Positions 16,146-24,640 of a stretch of DNA of 64,000 nucleotides are shown one piece after another. The DNA comes from Lutispora thermophila DSM 19022. GTDB taxonomy: Bacteria; Bacillota; Clostridia; Lutisporales; Lutisporaceae. The translations under genes were made by a program, and so were the position numbers. The notes below the pieces were generated by a model. It ran no database searches and had not been told where the DNA came from. It saw only the letters and a program-made list of their open reading frames with translations. Position 1 is the first letter of the stretch, and each line of letters begins with the position of its first letter. The stretch spans positions 1 through 64,000 of the forward strand of contig NZ_FQZS01000012.1 of assembly GCF_900142105.1 (NCBI RefSeq), in the 5' to 3' direction.

Positions 16146-16361
16146 ATGAAAAAGAAAATGAATATCGAGGGAATGAGCTGCGGACATTGTGTAAAACATG
16201 TCGAGGAAGCTCTGAAGGAAATCAGTGGAGTTGCAAAAGTGGAAGTTAGTTTGGAAGGGAAATATGCAATTGTGGAACTAAATGGTGATATTGAGGATTT
16301 TAAGCTGAAAGAAGCGGTAGAAGATGCAGGTTACGATGTAACAGGTATAAGTGACTTATAA
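16146..16361 (+). CDS. copZ: Copper chaperone CopZ (HMA domain)
   Basis: A single-domain heavy-metal-associated protein of 71 residues that carries Cu(I) to CopA and CsoR in the cytoplasm. The metal site is GMSCGHC near residue 10, followed by the usual beta-alpha-beta pattern ending AVEDAGYDV. The ATG at 16146 follows GGAGGA by 6 bp. An upstream ATG at 16080 would add an unrelated basic extension and is unlikely. It lies between copA (74 bp upstream) and csoR (25 bp downstream). Confidence 0.93.
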   Translation: MKKKMNIEGMSCGHCVKHVEEALKEISGVAKVEVSLEGKYAIVELNGDIEDFKLKEAVEDAGYDVTGISDL

Positions 16362-16386
16362 AATATATAAACCTGGGGGTTATGGA

Positions 16387-16722
16387 ATGAATGATGACTG
16401 CAAAATAGCTGATTGCGGGAGCTGCTGTGATGACAGTTGCAATCAAAGGAAGACAATAAGGCCAGATAAGATGAAGTCATCACTTATATCAAGGCTTAAC
16501 AGGATCGAAGGCCAGATAAGGGGCATTAAGGGGATGATAGAGAAGGATGCCTACTGTGATGATATTTTCAATCAGATTGCTTCGGCTCAAGCCGCAATGA
16601 ATTCTGTAAGCAAGTTGTTGCTGGAAAGCCATATGAAAAGTTGTCTTATAAGCAGGATACAGGCAGGAGAAATGGAAGTGGTGGATGAGCTTCTCAAAAC
16701 CATAGAAAAGATGATGAAATAA
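16387..16722 (+). CDS. csoR: CsoR-family copper-sensing repressor with Cys-rich N-terminus
   Basis: A cytoplasmic Cu(I)-responsive repressor of the CsoR/RcnR family with 111 residues. The copper ligand set is complete: Cys57, His82 and Cys86, with the same spacing as in known CsoR proteins. The helical core starts at LISRLNRIEGQIRGIKGMI. It has an unusual N-terminal extension holding five cysteines in the first 18 residues (C5, C10, C13, C14, C18). The ATG at 16387 follows GGGGGT. It is the last gene of copA-copZ-csoR, so it probably represses its own operon through the site at 13550-13574. Confidence 0.93.
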   Translation: MNDDCKIADCGSCCDDSCNQRKTIRPDKMKSSLISRLNRIEGQIRGIKGMIEKDAYCDDIFNQIASAQAAMNSVSKLLLESHMKSCLISRIQAGEMEVVDELLKTIEKMMK

Positions 16723-16754
16723 AGAAAGGCTTATTGATTAAGCCTTTCTTTATT
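16721..16754 (+). terminator. Terminator of the copper operon
   Basis: Hairpin AAAGAAAGGCTTA / TAAGCCTTTCTTT beginning at the csoR stop codon and followed by TAT-rich sequence. Confidence 0.85.
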
Positions 16755-17000
16755 TACATGCAGCGGCTTGGAACCGTGGTTGGTGGTAGAAACAAAGGAT
16801 TAGATTCTGATGTATCAACTGTATCATTTGTCCGCAACCTTTATGATTCTTCTTATCATGCCTATCAAGCAGCTGGAGTTTATATCTTTATCTTCTGGAG
16901 TAAATTCAACAATATTTTTTCCTTTGGTCAGCTTCCATTCAAGGTTCAATTCTCGTGCTACGATGGCATTATTGCATGAATTAATTTGTTGTTCATCCAT
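16754..17000 (-). pseudogene. Short unidentified ORF, probably a frameshifted remnant
   Basis: On the minus strand an ATG at 17000 opens a 58-codon frame (16824-17000) starting MDEQQINSCNNAIVARELNL and ending KVADK. The frame shifted by one base continues from the same point without a break to a TAA at 16754-16756 and ends PPTTVPSRCM. Together they would make one protein of about 85 residues with a single frameshift. The ribosome site is weak. I do not recognise the family. It fills most of the 16.75-17.23 kb gap; the remaining 17.0-17.23 kb shows nothing clear. Confidence 0.3.
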
Positions 17001-17234
17001 TATCCATCTGACAAATATATCTTTTTGGAAATGATAAACATGATGTGCAAGTCATATAATAAACTTTGATTTTTCCTTTTATAATGCTTGTAGCCCACAC
17101 CCCCTGTTATAAATGTTTACATAGGAAGGCATTATTTTTAAAAGTATATTATATTTATTGTAAGTATATAAAAAAATGTGTTGATATTATGGAGATGGAT
17201 GATTATAAAGAAATTTTTTTAAATAATACAGCAA

Positions 17235-18623
17235 CTATTCTCTTGATAGAAGTTTTTTTATTTCGTTATTTTCCATAATCTCTTCTATATTACTGATGCC
17301 TAATTGCTTTAGAATTTTCATGACGTTCAAATTATCAAAGGGAGTCAAAATAAATGAATCTTCTCCAAATTCATTTATTAGCCTAACAGCCTTTTCTGCA
17401 TCTATATTAGTCCTGGGGCCGCCTACACAGCCACCAGAGCAGCCCATACCCTCTATAAAGTTTGAGCTAATTTTTACTCCATTGCGCAGAGCATCCAGAA
17501 TATGCTTACACCCACTTACTCCATCAACTTTTTTGGCTTTAAGTTTGATGACTCTCGTTGGCTCTAGCCTGTTTACAACAGTTTTTACTGAAAAACTGAC
17601 ACCTCCGGTTCTTCCATAAACCCTTCCTCCAAAAGAGGCCTGATCCTTTTCGTCTGATGGCAGATTTTCCAGATTAATATCAAGAGCATTGAATATTTCA
17701 TTTAACTCCCTGAAATTCAGTACATAATCAATGGCTCCCTTTAGATCTGCTTCTTTAGCTTCTGCTTTTTTTGCTATGCAGGGAGCAATGAATACTACCT
17801 TTGCATTGCTATATAATTTTTTCAGTATTCTACCTGAAGCAATCATTGGAGATACAGAAGGAGAGAGGTGTTTATAGATGTAAGGGTAGTTATTTTTAAT
17901 CATGTTGAACCATACAGGGCAGCAACAGCTTGTCAAAAAGAAATCCTCTTCTGTCTTAACCAAATGATTGAACTCAAGAGCCTCTTTTATTGTGAGAATG
18001 TCTGCAAAGAGAGCTACTTCAACCATATCCTTGAATCCTATCATCTTTAGGGCGGTTCTGAGTTGTCCCATGGTGATGTTCTCACCAAATTGACCTACTA
18101 TTGCGGGTGCCACTGCAGCAAAAACTGGAATGTCGTCATTTTTCAGCAAATCTATGAGAGGAATGAATTCTATCTTGTCGGATATGGCTCCAAAATCGCA
18201 TCTTGAAGCACAATAACCGCAGTTGATGCATTTATTATTAACGATGATGGGATCATTTGATCTGTTATATATGGGAGCCTCATACTTTTCAAATATGGAA
18301 CATTGGCAAGGATTTTCTTTGCAATATTCGCAAGGGCCTTCAATATTTGCAATGACAGGAAGATTGATTTCTTTATGAATTTTTATCTTGCTCAGCTCAT
18401 CTTTAAACTCATTTTCCCCGTTAGGATCTAATCCCATTGCGATTCTTATGTGATCCTTTATGAAAATCATTTCATCATTTCTGAATCCATACTTATTTTT
18501 GACATCATAGGCTAAATCATTTAAGTCGTCTTCATTGTTCAATGTCCCATTCCAATACCTCTTTACAAGTTCACTGAATATATGCATGCGTTTCTCATTG
18601 AAATTTGCATATCTGTCATCCAT
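17235..18623 (-). CDS. [FeFe]-hydrogenase-like protein with ferredoxin domain
   Basis: A protein of 462 residues with an N-terminal helical region, a cluster-type motif (C98, C101, C106, C108), a 4Fe-4S ferredoxin motif (C132, C135, C138, C142) and a C-terminal H-cluster domain. All three H-cluster motifs are present: TSCCCPVW at 231-238, APCIAKKAE at 280-288, and EGMGCSGGC at 391-399. The four cysteines that hold the cluster are therefore in place. The motifs differ from classic enzymes (TSCCP, MPCxxKxxE, MACPGGC). The extra Cys in TSCCCP recalls the poorly studied group B enzymes. It stands alone with no partner or maturase genes nearby. It may be a catalytic or a sensory hydrogenase. Confidence 0.82.
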   Translation of the reverse strand: MDDRYANFNEKRMHIFSELVKRYWNGTLNNEDDLNDLAYDVKNKYGFRNDEMIFIKDHIRIAMGLDPNGENEFKDELSKIKIHKEINLPVIANIEGPCEYCKENPCQCSIFEKYEAPIYNRSNDPIIVNNKCINCGYCASRCDFGAISDKIEFIPLIDLLKNDDIPVFAAVAPAIVGQFGENITMGQLRTALKMIGFKDMVEVALFADILTIKEALEFNHLVKTEEDFFLTSCCCPVWFNMIKNNYPYIYKHLSPSVSPMIASGRILKKLYSNAKVVFIAPCIAKKAEAKEADLKGAIDYVLNFRELNEIFNALDINLENLPSDEKDQASFGGRVYGRTGGVSFSVKTVVNRLEPTRVIKLKAKKVDGVSGCKHILDALRNGVKISSNFIEGMGCSGGCVGGPRTNIDAEKAVRLINEFGEDSFILTPFDNLNVMKILKQLGISNIEEIMENNEIKKLLSRE

Positions 18624-18780
18624 AATAATATTCTCCTCTGATTTAGTTTTTTCAAACTTATTGTTTAATAATTATCCAAACTTATTCTTAAATACACTGA
18701 AAACCATAGATAGGGTGATATAATGGCCAATTTCACTTTTCGCATGCCAAATTATAAATTATTCGACATACAAGAAGGAT

Positions 18781-18836
18781 TTTACATTTTTATGTCTAAT
18801 ATATATGATGGCAACTTGTATAGACATGTATACAAG
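18781..18836 (+). promoter_or_regulatory. Promoter and palindromic operator of the GntR gene
   Basis: TTTACA (18781-18786), a 17-bp spacer and TATGAT (18804-18809) are followed at the predicted start site by a perfect 8-bp inverted repeat, CTTGTATA (18815-18822) and TATACAAG (18829-18836), around GACATG. It ends just before the GGAGGTG ribosome site. This layout fits autoregulation by the UTRA-type GntR protein. Confidence 0.65.
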
Positions 18837-18849
18837 AGGAGGTGAAAGA

Positions 18850-19569
18850 TTGTTAAATAAGAGTGACCCTGTGCCTTTGTATATACAGTTGCAGAGAATA
18901 ATCAAAGAGGAAATACTTCAAGGTAAGTATGAAGAAGGGCAGATGATACCATCTGAAACCCAGCTTTCTTCAAAATATGGTATAACAAGGACAACTGTGC
19001 GAAAGGCCATATCTATGCTGGCCAATGAAGGATATCTGCACCAGGTTCATGGAAAAGGTACCTTTGTGTGCTTTAAGCAGATGAAATACAACCTATGGAA
19101 CTTTGGGGGCTTTACAGACTATCTGAAAAGTAAAAATGAAGTTCCGGTATCAAAGCTGATAAGCATGAATAAAGTGCTCGCTGATGACAATGAGTACATA
19201 GAGATTAAAAGAGCCAGAGGGGTTAAGAAGGATAATGATAAACCTCTGTTCCTTACCATAGATACCTCTTTGATTCCGATGAAATTGTTTCCAGATATAG
19301 ACAGTTATGATTTCCAAGTAGAATCTTTATATAATATCATGAGGACTAAATATGATATATATCCTAAACGAGCAGTTCTCAAGATGTCAGCAGTTGAAAG
19401 CGATAAAACTGCCAAGGAATTTTTTAACTTGGATAGATCTATACCTCTACTAATGGCCCAGGGTAGCGTTTACGATCTTAATAATATAGAGATTGAAAAA
19501 GTAAAAGTTGTTTATGGACCTAAAATGGATTTTAATATTGTAGCCAATATGGAAACATATAGGCCATAA
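18850..19569 (+). CDS. GntR-family (HutC/UTRA) transcriptional regulator
   Basis: A DNA-binding regulator of 239 residues. The N-terminal winged helix (PLYIQLQRIIKEEILQGKYE ... TVRKAISMLANEGYL ... GKGTFV) is followed by a UTRA effector domain (about 85-235) that binds a small ligand. The TTG at 18850 is chosen because it follows AGGAGGTG; upstream ATGs overlap the operator. It is the first gene before a polyamine-type ABC transporter, a PfkB kinase and an ADP-ribosylglycohydrolase. It probably responds to the imported compound or its phosphorylated form. Confidence 0.88.
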   Translation: MLNKSDPVPLYIQLQRIIKEEILQGKYEEGQMIPSETQLSSKYGITRTTVRKAISMLANEGYLHQVHGKGTFVCFKQMKYNLWNFGGFTDYLKSKNEVPVSKLISMNKVLADDNEYIEIKRARGVKKDNDKPLFLTIDTSLIPMKLFPDIDSYDFQVESLYNIMRTKYDIYPKRAVLKMSAVESDKTAKEFFNLDRSIPLLMAQGSVYDLNNIEIEKVKVVYGPKMDFNIVANMETYRP

Positions 19570-19605
19570 TTGTGACAAATATACTATGAATGGAGGAGCG
19601 TAAAA

Positions 19606-20712
19606 TTGAGTATTGGTAAGACTTTAAAGCGTATCATAGCTGCAATTCTTGTGTTAAGCATGATGATGGCATTGACAGCTTGCGGCGGAGGTAAAGAACA
19701 AGGAAGTAACCAAGAAAACAATACCTCTGAAGGAGAAAAAACAAAACTTGTGGTAGTTAACTGGAAAGACTATGGTTCTGATGATCCAAGAGTTATCAAA
19801 TATTTTGAACAACAATACAATTGTGAAATAGTCCATGAGTACATGGCTTCAGAAGAGGAACTTTTAACTAAGTTAAGAACCGGTGGCTTAGGCAAATATG
19901 ATGTGGTATTGCCCAATGCTTCAATATTGCCTGTTGCAATAGATGAAGGTCTTTTTGAAGAAGTTGATACATCAAAGCTTGAAAACTATCAGTACATATT
20001 CGATAAATTCAGTACACTGCCTGAAAATAAAAAGGATGGCAAGATATATGCAGTGCCGTGGGTATGGGGCTCTACTGCTATTGCCTATAACAACGAGTTA
20101 GTTGATGAAGAAATAGATTCCATAAATGTTCTTTGGGATGAAAAATACAAAGGTATGATAGCATTCAGAGATGACTTCAATGATGCAATTATGACAGCAG
20201 CCATAGCCTTAGGTCAGGACCCAAGCAACCCGTCTGATCTAAATGCTATAAAACAGAAACTCATTGAGCAGAAACCATTGAACAGAACCTATTGGAAAAC
20301 AGGGGATGAATGGTCAAAACTATTTGCTAATAAGCAGATTGCTGTTGGTATGATGTGGAGCGGTCAGGCAGCCACCATGAAGAAGGCTGGAGAACCAGTA
20401 ACATTTGTAGTACCAAAGGAAGGCGCCATAGGATGGGTTGATTATTGGGGAGTAGTAAAAGATGCCCCAAATAAAGATATGGCATACAAATTTATAGACT
20501 ACATGATCAGTAAGGAATTCCAGTTACAATGGACAGTATCTGGAGGTCCTGCTCCGGTAAATTCAGAAGCTGTTAATGCTCTTGACAAAGAGACAATAAA
20601 TGAAATGAATATTGGAGAAGATAGCTTGAACAAACTTTACTTCATAGAATATCATGGTGAAGATGTAAAGAAACAATGGAATGAGCTTTGGCAGGAAGTT
20701 AAGGCTCAGTAG
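19606..20712 (+). CDS. ABC transporter substrate-binding lipoprotein, PotD-like
   Basis: An extracellular lipid-anchored binding protein of 368 residues. The signal peptide ends in a lipobox (ALTAC, Cys near residue 26). The mature part matches the spermidine/putrescine-binding family (VVNWKDYGSDDPRVIKYFEQ; later VPWVWGSTAIAYNNELV). The start is a TTG after GGAGG. The permease genes follow only after 279 bp that contain a terminator-like hairpin. The gene context (kinase and ADP-ribosylglycohydrolase) makes a substrate other than polyamines likely, for example a nucleoside-like or glycosylated compound; this is inference. Confidence 0.85.
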   Translation: MSIGKTLKRIIAAILVLSMMMALTACGGGKEQGSNQENNTSEGEKTKLVVVNWKDYGSDDPRVIKYFEQQYNCEIVHEYMASEEELLTKLRTGGLGKYDVVLPNASILPVAIDEGLFEEVDTSKLENYQYIFDKFSTLPENKKDGKIYAVPWVWGSTAIAYNNELVDEEIDSINVLWDEKYKGMIAFRDDFNDAIMTAAIALGQDPSNPSDLNAIKQKLIEQKPLNRTYWKTGDEWSKLFANKQIAVGMMWSGQAATMKKAGEPVTFVVPKEGAIGWVDYWGVVKDAPNKDMAYKFIDYMISKEFQLQWTVSGGPAPVNSEAVNALDKETINEMNIGEDSLNKLYFIEYHGEDVKKQWNELWQEVKAQ

Positions 20713-20720
20713 CAATCTTA

Positions 20721-20746
20721 GGGCTGCTTGGACAAGCAGCCTTTCT
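20721..20746 (+). terminator. Hairpin/terminator after the PotD-like gene
   Basis: GGCTGCTT / AAGCAGCC with a 4-nt loop and a short TTTCT tail, 9 bp after the stop codon. It probably reduces read-through into the permease genes. Confidence 0.7.
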
Positions 20747-20757
20747 CATAGTTCATG

Positions 20758-20799
20758 GGAAAGTATAAATCTACCTATATATAAACTTTCTGTAATTGC
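20758..20799. repeat. Dispersed intergenic repeat, copy 1
   Basis: GGAAAGTATAAATCTACC (20758-20775) followed by TATATATAAACTTTCTGTAA, sharing the GGAAAGTATAA start and the ATATAAACTTTC end with two other intergenic copies. Confidence 0.55.
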
Positions 20800-20991
20800 T
20801 TTCAGCAATTCTAGATGAAGGGAAGCCAAAGGGCCCTACGAATTATCGAATTGCTTATAGGGTTTGTATTGAATCTTAATTCTTTTGGAGTTTGGTTTCA
20901 ATATAATGCTTAGGAAAGGCTACCTTGCCATAAGTAATGCTTCCAATGGAAACATTACTTATAAATTCATAGACGCAAAGGAGGTAAATCC

Positions 20992-21813
20992 TTGAAGAAG
21001 AAAGTGCTCTTAATGAGCCCGGCAATGTTTATACTGTTTGCTTTTGCAATTGTACCCCTATTCATCATGCTTTACTATAGTTTTTTGAGCGATAGTGCGG
21101 TGGCAAAGTTTACTCTGGAAAATTACATTAACTTTTTTAGCAAAGGTTTTTATTTGAAGCTTACTTGGAAAACCATAAAAATGAGCATTATTGTTACCTT
21201 GATATGCATAGTAATAGCCTATCCCATGGCTTATATTATGGCTAAGGTTATAGAAAAGGGTAAAAACCTGATTTTGCTTTTGATAATAATACCCTTCTGG
21301 ACCAGCCAGCTTGTAAGAGCCTACTCCTGGTTGGTGTTTCTCAGAGATGGAGGAGTTTTGGCTCAGTTCTTGAATAAGATTGGTCTGATAGCAACCACAG
21401 ATATGGGCATATTGTTTACAAGCAAAGCTGCTATAATTGCACTGGTACATATATTCTTCCCATATATGGTTATAACCATATATATGGCCTTGGAGAAGCT
21501 GGACAATTCAGTTATAGAGGCTTCAAAAAGCCTTGGGGCTAAACCTATAGAAACTTTTAGAAGAATAATACTGCCCTTAAGCAGGCCAGGTATAATAACA
21601 GGAGCTATTTTGGTTTTTGTCCCATGTCTGGGTAGCTTTGTTGAACCAAGGATATTGGGTGGAGTAAATGGTTCTGTAATAGGTACAGTTATCGAGGATC
21701 AATTCTTTGAGATATTTGGATGGAATTTTGGTTCAGCTATAGCCTTCATATTGCTGGCCATGGTTTTATTATCCATGGGTGGCATGTCATTACTACTTAA
21801 TAAGGAGAAGTAA
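20992..21813 (+). CDS. ABC transporter permease, PotB-like
   Basis: An inner-membrane permease of 273 residues with six predicted segments. It has the binding-protein-dependent transport signature for ATPase contact, EASKSLGAKPIETFRRIILPLSRPG. The start is a TTG directly behind AAGGAGG. The stop is 1 bp from the second permease start. It pairs with the PotC-like protein as a heterodimer. Confidence 0.88.
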   Translation: MKKKVLLMSPAMFILFAFAIVPLFIMLYYSFLSDSAVAKFTLENYINFFSKGFYLKLTWKTIKMSIIVTLICIVIAYPMAYIMAKVIEKGKNLILLLIIIPFWTSQLVRAYSWLVFLRDGGVLAQFLNKIGLIATTDMGILFTSKAAIIALVHIFFPYMVITIYMALEKLDNSVIEASKSLGAKPIETFRRIILPLSRPGIITGAILVFVPCLGSFVEPRILGGVNGSVIGTVIEDQFFEIFGWNFGSAIAFILLAMVLLSMGGMSLLLNKEK

Positions 21814-21814
21814 G

Positions 21815-22600
21815 ATGTTGAAGAAGATATTGAGTTGGTTTTATACTGCTGTGGTGTTTATATTCTTATATGCTCCTATAGCGGTTCTCATGGCAATGGC
21901 ATTTAATGAATCTCAATACAATGCGTTGCCTTTTAAGTTCAGCATGAGATGGTTTGAAGCTTTATCTCAAAATACAAGGCTCATTGATGCAACCAAGAAC
22001 AGCATTTATCTGGCAGCAATCACAGGAGTCATATGTGTAATACTGGCTACCGCATTGATGTTAGGGAGTCGTGACACAAGTTCTAAGATAAAGGCTTTAG
22101 TAAACTCTGTAGTAATGTTGCCTCTTACTATTCCATGGCTTATCATGGGGTTATCCTTGCTGCTGCTTTTGAGAGCTTTAGGTCTGGATAAAAATTTTGT
22201 CATGTTGCTCATAGGTCATGTGGTAATATCCTTACCCTATGCAGTTTTAATACTAAGTGCCAGAATGCAAGATATGGATAAATCCATAGAAGAAGCCTCT
22301 TATAGTCTGGGAGCCAATGAATGGACTACATTCCGCAGAGTCATTTTTCCTATGATATCTCCTGCCATGTTAGCAGGTGGATTCATGGCTTTTATGATTT
22401 CCTTTGACAATTTTGTACTGTCCTACTTCCTAATACCTACAGGAACTACTACTTTGCCTATTGAGATATATTCATCCATAAAGTTTGGCTTTACTCCTGA
22501 AATAAATGCAATATCAACTATAATTCTTGTTTTGTCACTAGCAATAATAGGTATAATTGCTGCAATAATGGGTTCATCATTGAAGAACCTTATAAGATAG
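21815..22600 (+). CDS. ABC transporter permease, PotC-like
   Basis: An inner-membrane permease of 261 residues with six predicted segments. The ATPase-contact loop is EASYSLGANEWTTFRRVIFP. The ATG at 21815 follows AAGGAG inside the end of the upstream gene; a longer reading from 21779 would add twelve residues overlapping that gene and has no ribosome site. It is followed after 10 bp by the ATPase gene. Confidence 0.88.
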   Translation: MLKKILSWFYTAVVFIFLYAPIAVLMAMAFNESQYNALPFKFSMRWFEALSQNTRLIDATKNSIYLAAITGVICVILATALMLGSRDTSSKIKALVNSVVMLPLTIPWLIMGLSLLLLLRALGLDKNFVMLLIGHVVISLPYAVLILSARMQDMDKSIEEASYSLGANEWTTFRRVIFPMISPAMLAGGFMAFMISFDNFVLSYFLIPTGTTTLPIEIYSSIKFGFTPEINAISTIILVLSLAIIGIIAAIMGSSLKNLIR

Positions 22601-22610
22601 GAGGAGTATA

Positions 22611-23687
22611 ATGTCTTTTCTTTCCATTAGGAATCTAACAAAAAAATATGATGGTGTGACGGTTCTAGATAATATAAGTCTTGATATAGAAAAGGGAAGT
22701 TTTTTATCACTTCTGGGACCTTCCGGTTGTGGTAAGACAACAACTTTAAGACTGCTGGCAGGCTTTGAGAAATGCGATGGAGGAACTATAGAGGTAAACG
22801 GTAAAATAATCAATGATATACCCGTCTATAATAGAAATTTTGGTATGGTTTTTCAAAGTTATGCTCTTTTCCCTCATATGACGGTTGAAGAAAATATAGC
22901 CTATGGTCTTGAGCAGAGAAAAATGAGTAAAAAGGAGATAAAAGAAGAAGTAGCGAAAGCCATAGAAATGGTAAAACTCACAGGCTTGGAAAAAAGAAAA
23001 CCTAAGCAAATGTCAGGAGGACAACAGCAAAGGGTAGCTTTAGCCAGAGCCTTGGTCATAAAGCCGGATTTGCTGTTACTGGACGAGAGCCTTAGCGCAT
23101 TGGACAAGAAATTAAGGGTTGAAATGCAGGTAGAGTTAAGACAGATACAAAAAAAGGTAGGTATAACCACAATATTTGTTACCCATGATCAGGAGGAGGC
23201 TTTGACTTTATCAGATAAGATTGCTGTTATGAAAGCAGGAAGGATTATGCAGATGGGAACTTCTGAAGAAATATATGAAACTCCCAGAAATATTTTTGTC
23301 GCCAGCTTCTTGGGTCAGGCAAACTTCTTTAAAGGAAGTATAGAAGAAAAATCTGGAGACATATATACTTTGAAGCTTAGAAATGGCAACGTGTTGAAGT
23401 TTAAATCCCATAAGGATTGGAAGATAGGTCAATTAGTAGCGTTAACAATAAGACCGGAAAAAACCGGAGTAAGCAGAGTAGAAAATGAGTTAAGCATAAA
23501 AGGAAAAGTTTTGTTTGTAACTTATGTAGGGGATACAACGGTATATAGGATTGAATCCATGGGACAAGAAGTACTGGCCAAAAAGCAGAACAGCGGAAAT
23601 GATGAGAAGTTCAATATAGGTGATACAGTATATTTGAACTGGAAGCCGGAAAACAATCTGGTTCTGGACTGGGATGGTGAAGAATAA
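22611..23687 (+). CDS. ABC transporter ATP-binding protein, PotA-like
   Basis: A cytoplasmic ATPase of 358 residues. It has Walker A GPSGCGKTT (near residue 36), Q-loop FQSYALFPH, signature MSGGQQQRVALARAL, Walker B LLLLDES and the switch His in VTHDQEEA. Walker B reads DES rather than DEP, a small variation. The C-terminal TOBE domain (about 270-355) is typical of PotA/MalK-type ATPases and often has a regulatory role. The kinase gene begins directly after the stop codon, which indicates translational coupling. Confidence 0.9.
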   Translation: MSFLSIRNLTKKYDGVTVLDNISLDIEKGSFLSLLGPSGCGKTTTLRLLAGFEKCDGGTIEVNGKIINDIPVYNRNFGMVFQSYALFPHMTVEENIAYGLEQRKMSKKEIKEEVAKAIEMVKLTGLEKRKPKQMSGGQQQRVALARALVIKPDLLLLDESLSALDKKLRVEMQVELRQIQKKVGITTIFVTHDQEEALTLSDKIAVMKAGRIMQMGTSEEIYETPRNIFVASFLGQANFFKGSIEEKSGDIYTLKLRNGNVLKFKSHKDWKIGQLVALTIRPEKTGVSRVENELSIKGKVLFVTYVGDTTVYRIESMGQEVLAKKQNSGNDEKFNIGDTVYLNWKPENNLVLDWDGEE

Positions 23688-24640
23688 TTGAATAAAGGCA
23701 ACGTTCTAGTATTCGGGGGAATTATTATAGACAGTTACATGGCAGTAGAAGATTATCCTATAAGAGGACAAGATGTTTTTATTCATGACAGTTTTGATAG
23801 AGTTGGAGGATGTTCAATAAATGTTGCTCAAACTCTTAAGAATATGGGCATGAATCCTTATGTGGTCTCTGCTGTTGGTGGAGACGCAAGGGGAAATATG
23901 ATAATGAAATATCTAAGTGATGAAAAGTTTTATACAGATTGCATCAAACAGTTTGAAAAAGAAAATACAGGTTATTGCGCTACAATATTGGAAGATGGGG
24001 GAGAGAGAACTTTCCTTACATACAAAGGATGTGAGTCCTTTTTTTCCACGGAAATGATACCAGATGTTTTGATAAAAGATACATCTTATGTTTACATTAC
24101 CGGTTATTATCTGCTGGATGAAAGATATAGTAAAGACATTCTGAGTACCATTGGTAAACTTAAAGATAAAGGAAGCCGCATATTATTTGATCCGGGGCCT
24201 ATGATACATCATGTAAAGAAGGAGACTATACTATCAGTTCTGTCTAAGGCTGATATAATAACTCCCAATGAATCAGAAGCAAAAAAATTAAAGAACTGCT
24301 CTCATTGAATACAGAACCGAAAGATTGGGCTGGAGAAATGAACATTGATCTTGTCCTGCTAAAGTCAGGAAGTAGAGGGGTAAAAGTTTGGAGTCGTAAT
24401 ATGGGATTTTATATGCCTCCCTTTAATGTGGAGGTAATAGATACAACAGGTGCAGGGGATAGCTTTGCTGCAGGTCTTATATATGGTTTGTGGAAAGATC
24501 TATCAATTTATGAGGCTGTAAGGTTTGCCAGCGCTTGTGGTGCTATTGCCACAACCTTTAAAGGACCTCATGGAAAGTTCGAAGTAGAAGATGTTATGAA
24601 GCTTATCAGAGTAAGCAGGGAGGAGTTTTATGATAGATAG
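23688..24640 (+). pseudogene. PfkB-family carbohydrate kinase, interrupted by a -1 frameshift at A7
   Basis: A ribokinase/PfkB-fold kinase of about 317 residues if read through. The N-terminal part (23688-24308) has the substrate-binding GGCSINVAQTLKNMG. The C-terminal part holds the catalytic DTTGAGDSFAAGLIYG. The frame breaks in the A7 run at 24281-24287, where GCA-AAA-AAA reads out to a TGA 18 bp later. A -1 shift on A-AAA-AAA restores a smooth reading (KIKELLSLNTEPKDWAGE). The heptamer sits in the exact phase for -1 slippage, so programmed frameshifting, transcript slippage, a true mutation or a sequencing error are all possible. It starts with TTG right after the ATPase stop and overlaps the next gene by 11 bp. 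The sugar or nucleoside substrate is unknown. Confidence 0.8.

Larger units (their letters stand above)
20713..20991 (+). other. Spacer between binding-protein and permease genes
   Basis: Holds a hairpin at 20721-20746, a copy of the dispersed GGAAAGTATAA repeat at 20758-20799, and further AT-rich sequence up to the AAGGAGG site of the permease gene. No ORF is credible. Confidence 0.6.

Noticed and set aside
24305-24640. Separate 111-residue gene for the second half of the PfkB kinase
   Set aside because: Its apparent TTG start lacks a ribosome site, and the protein is only the C-terminal half of the kinase. A frameshift at 24281-24287 explains it better.
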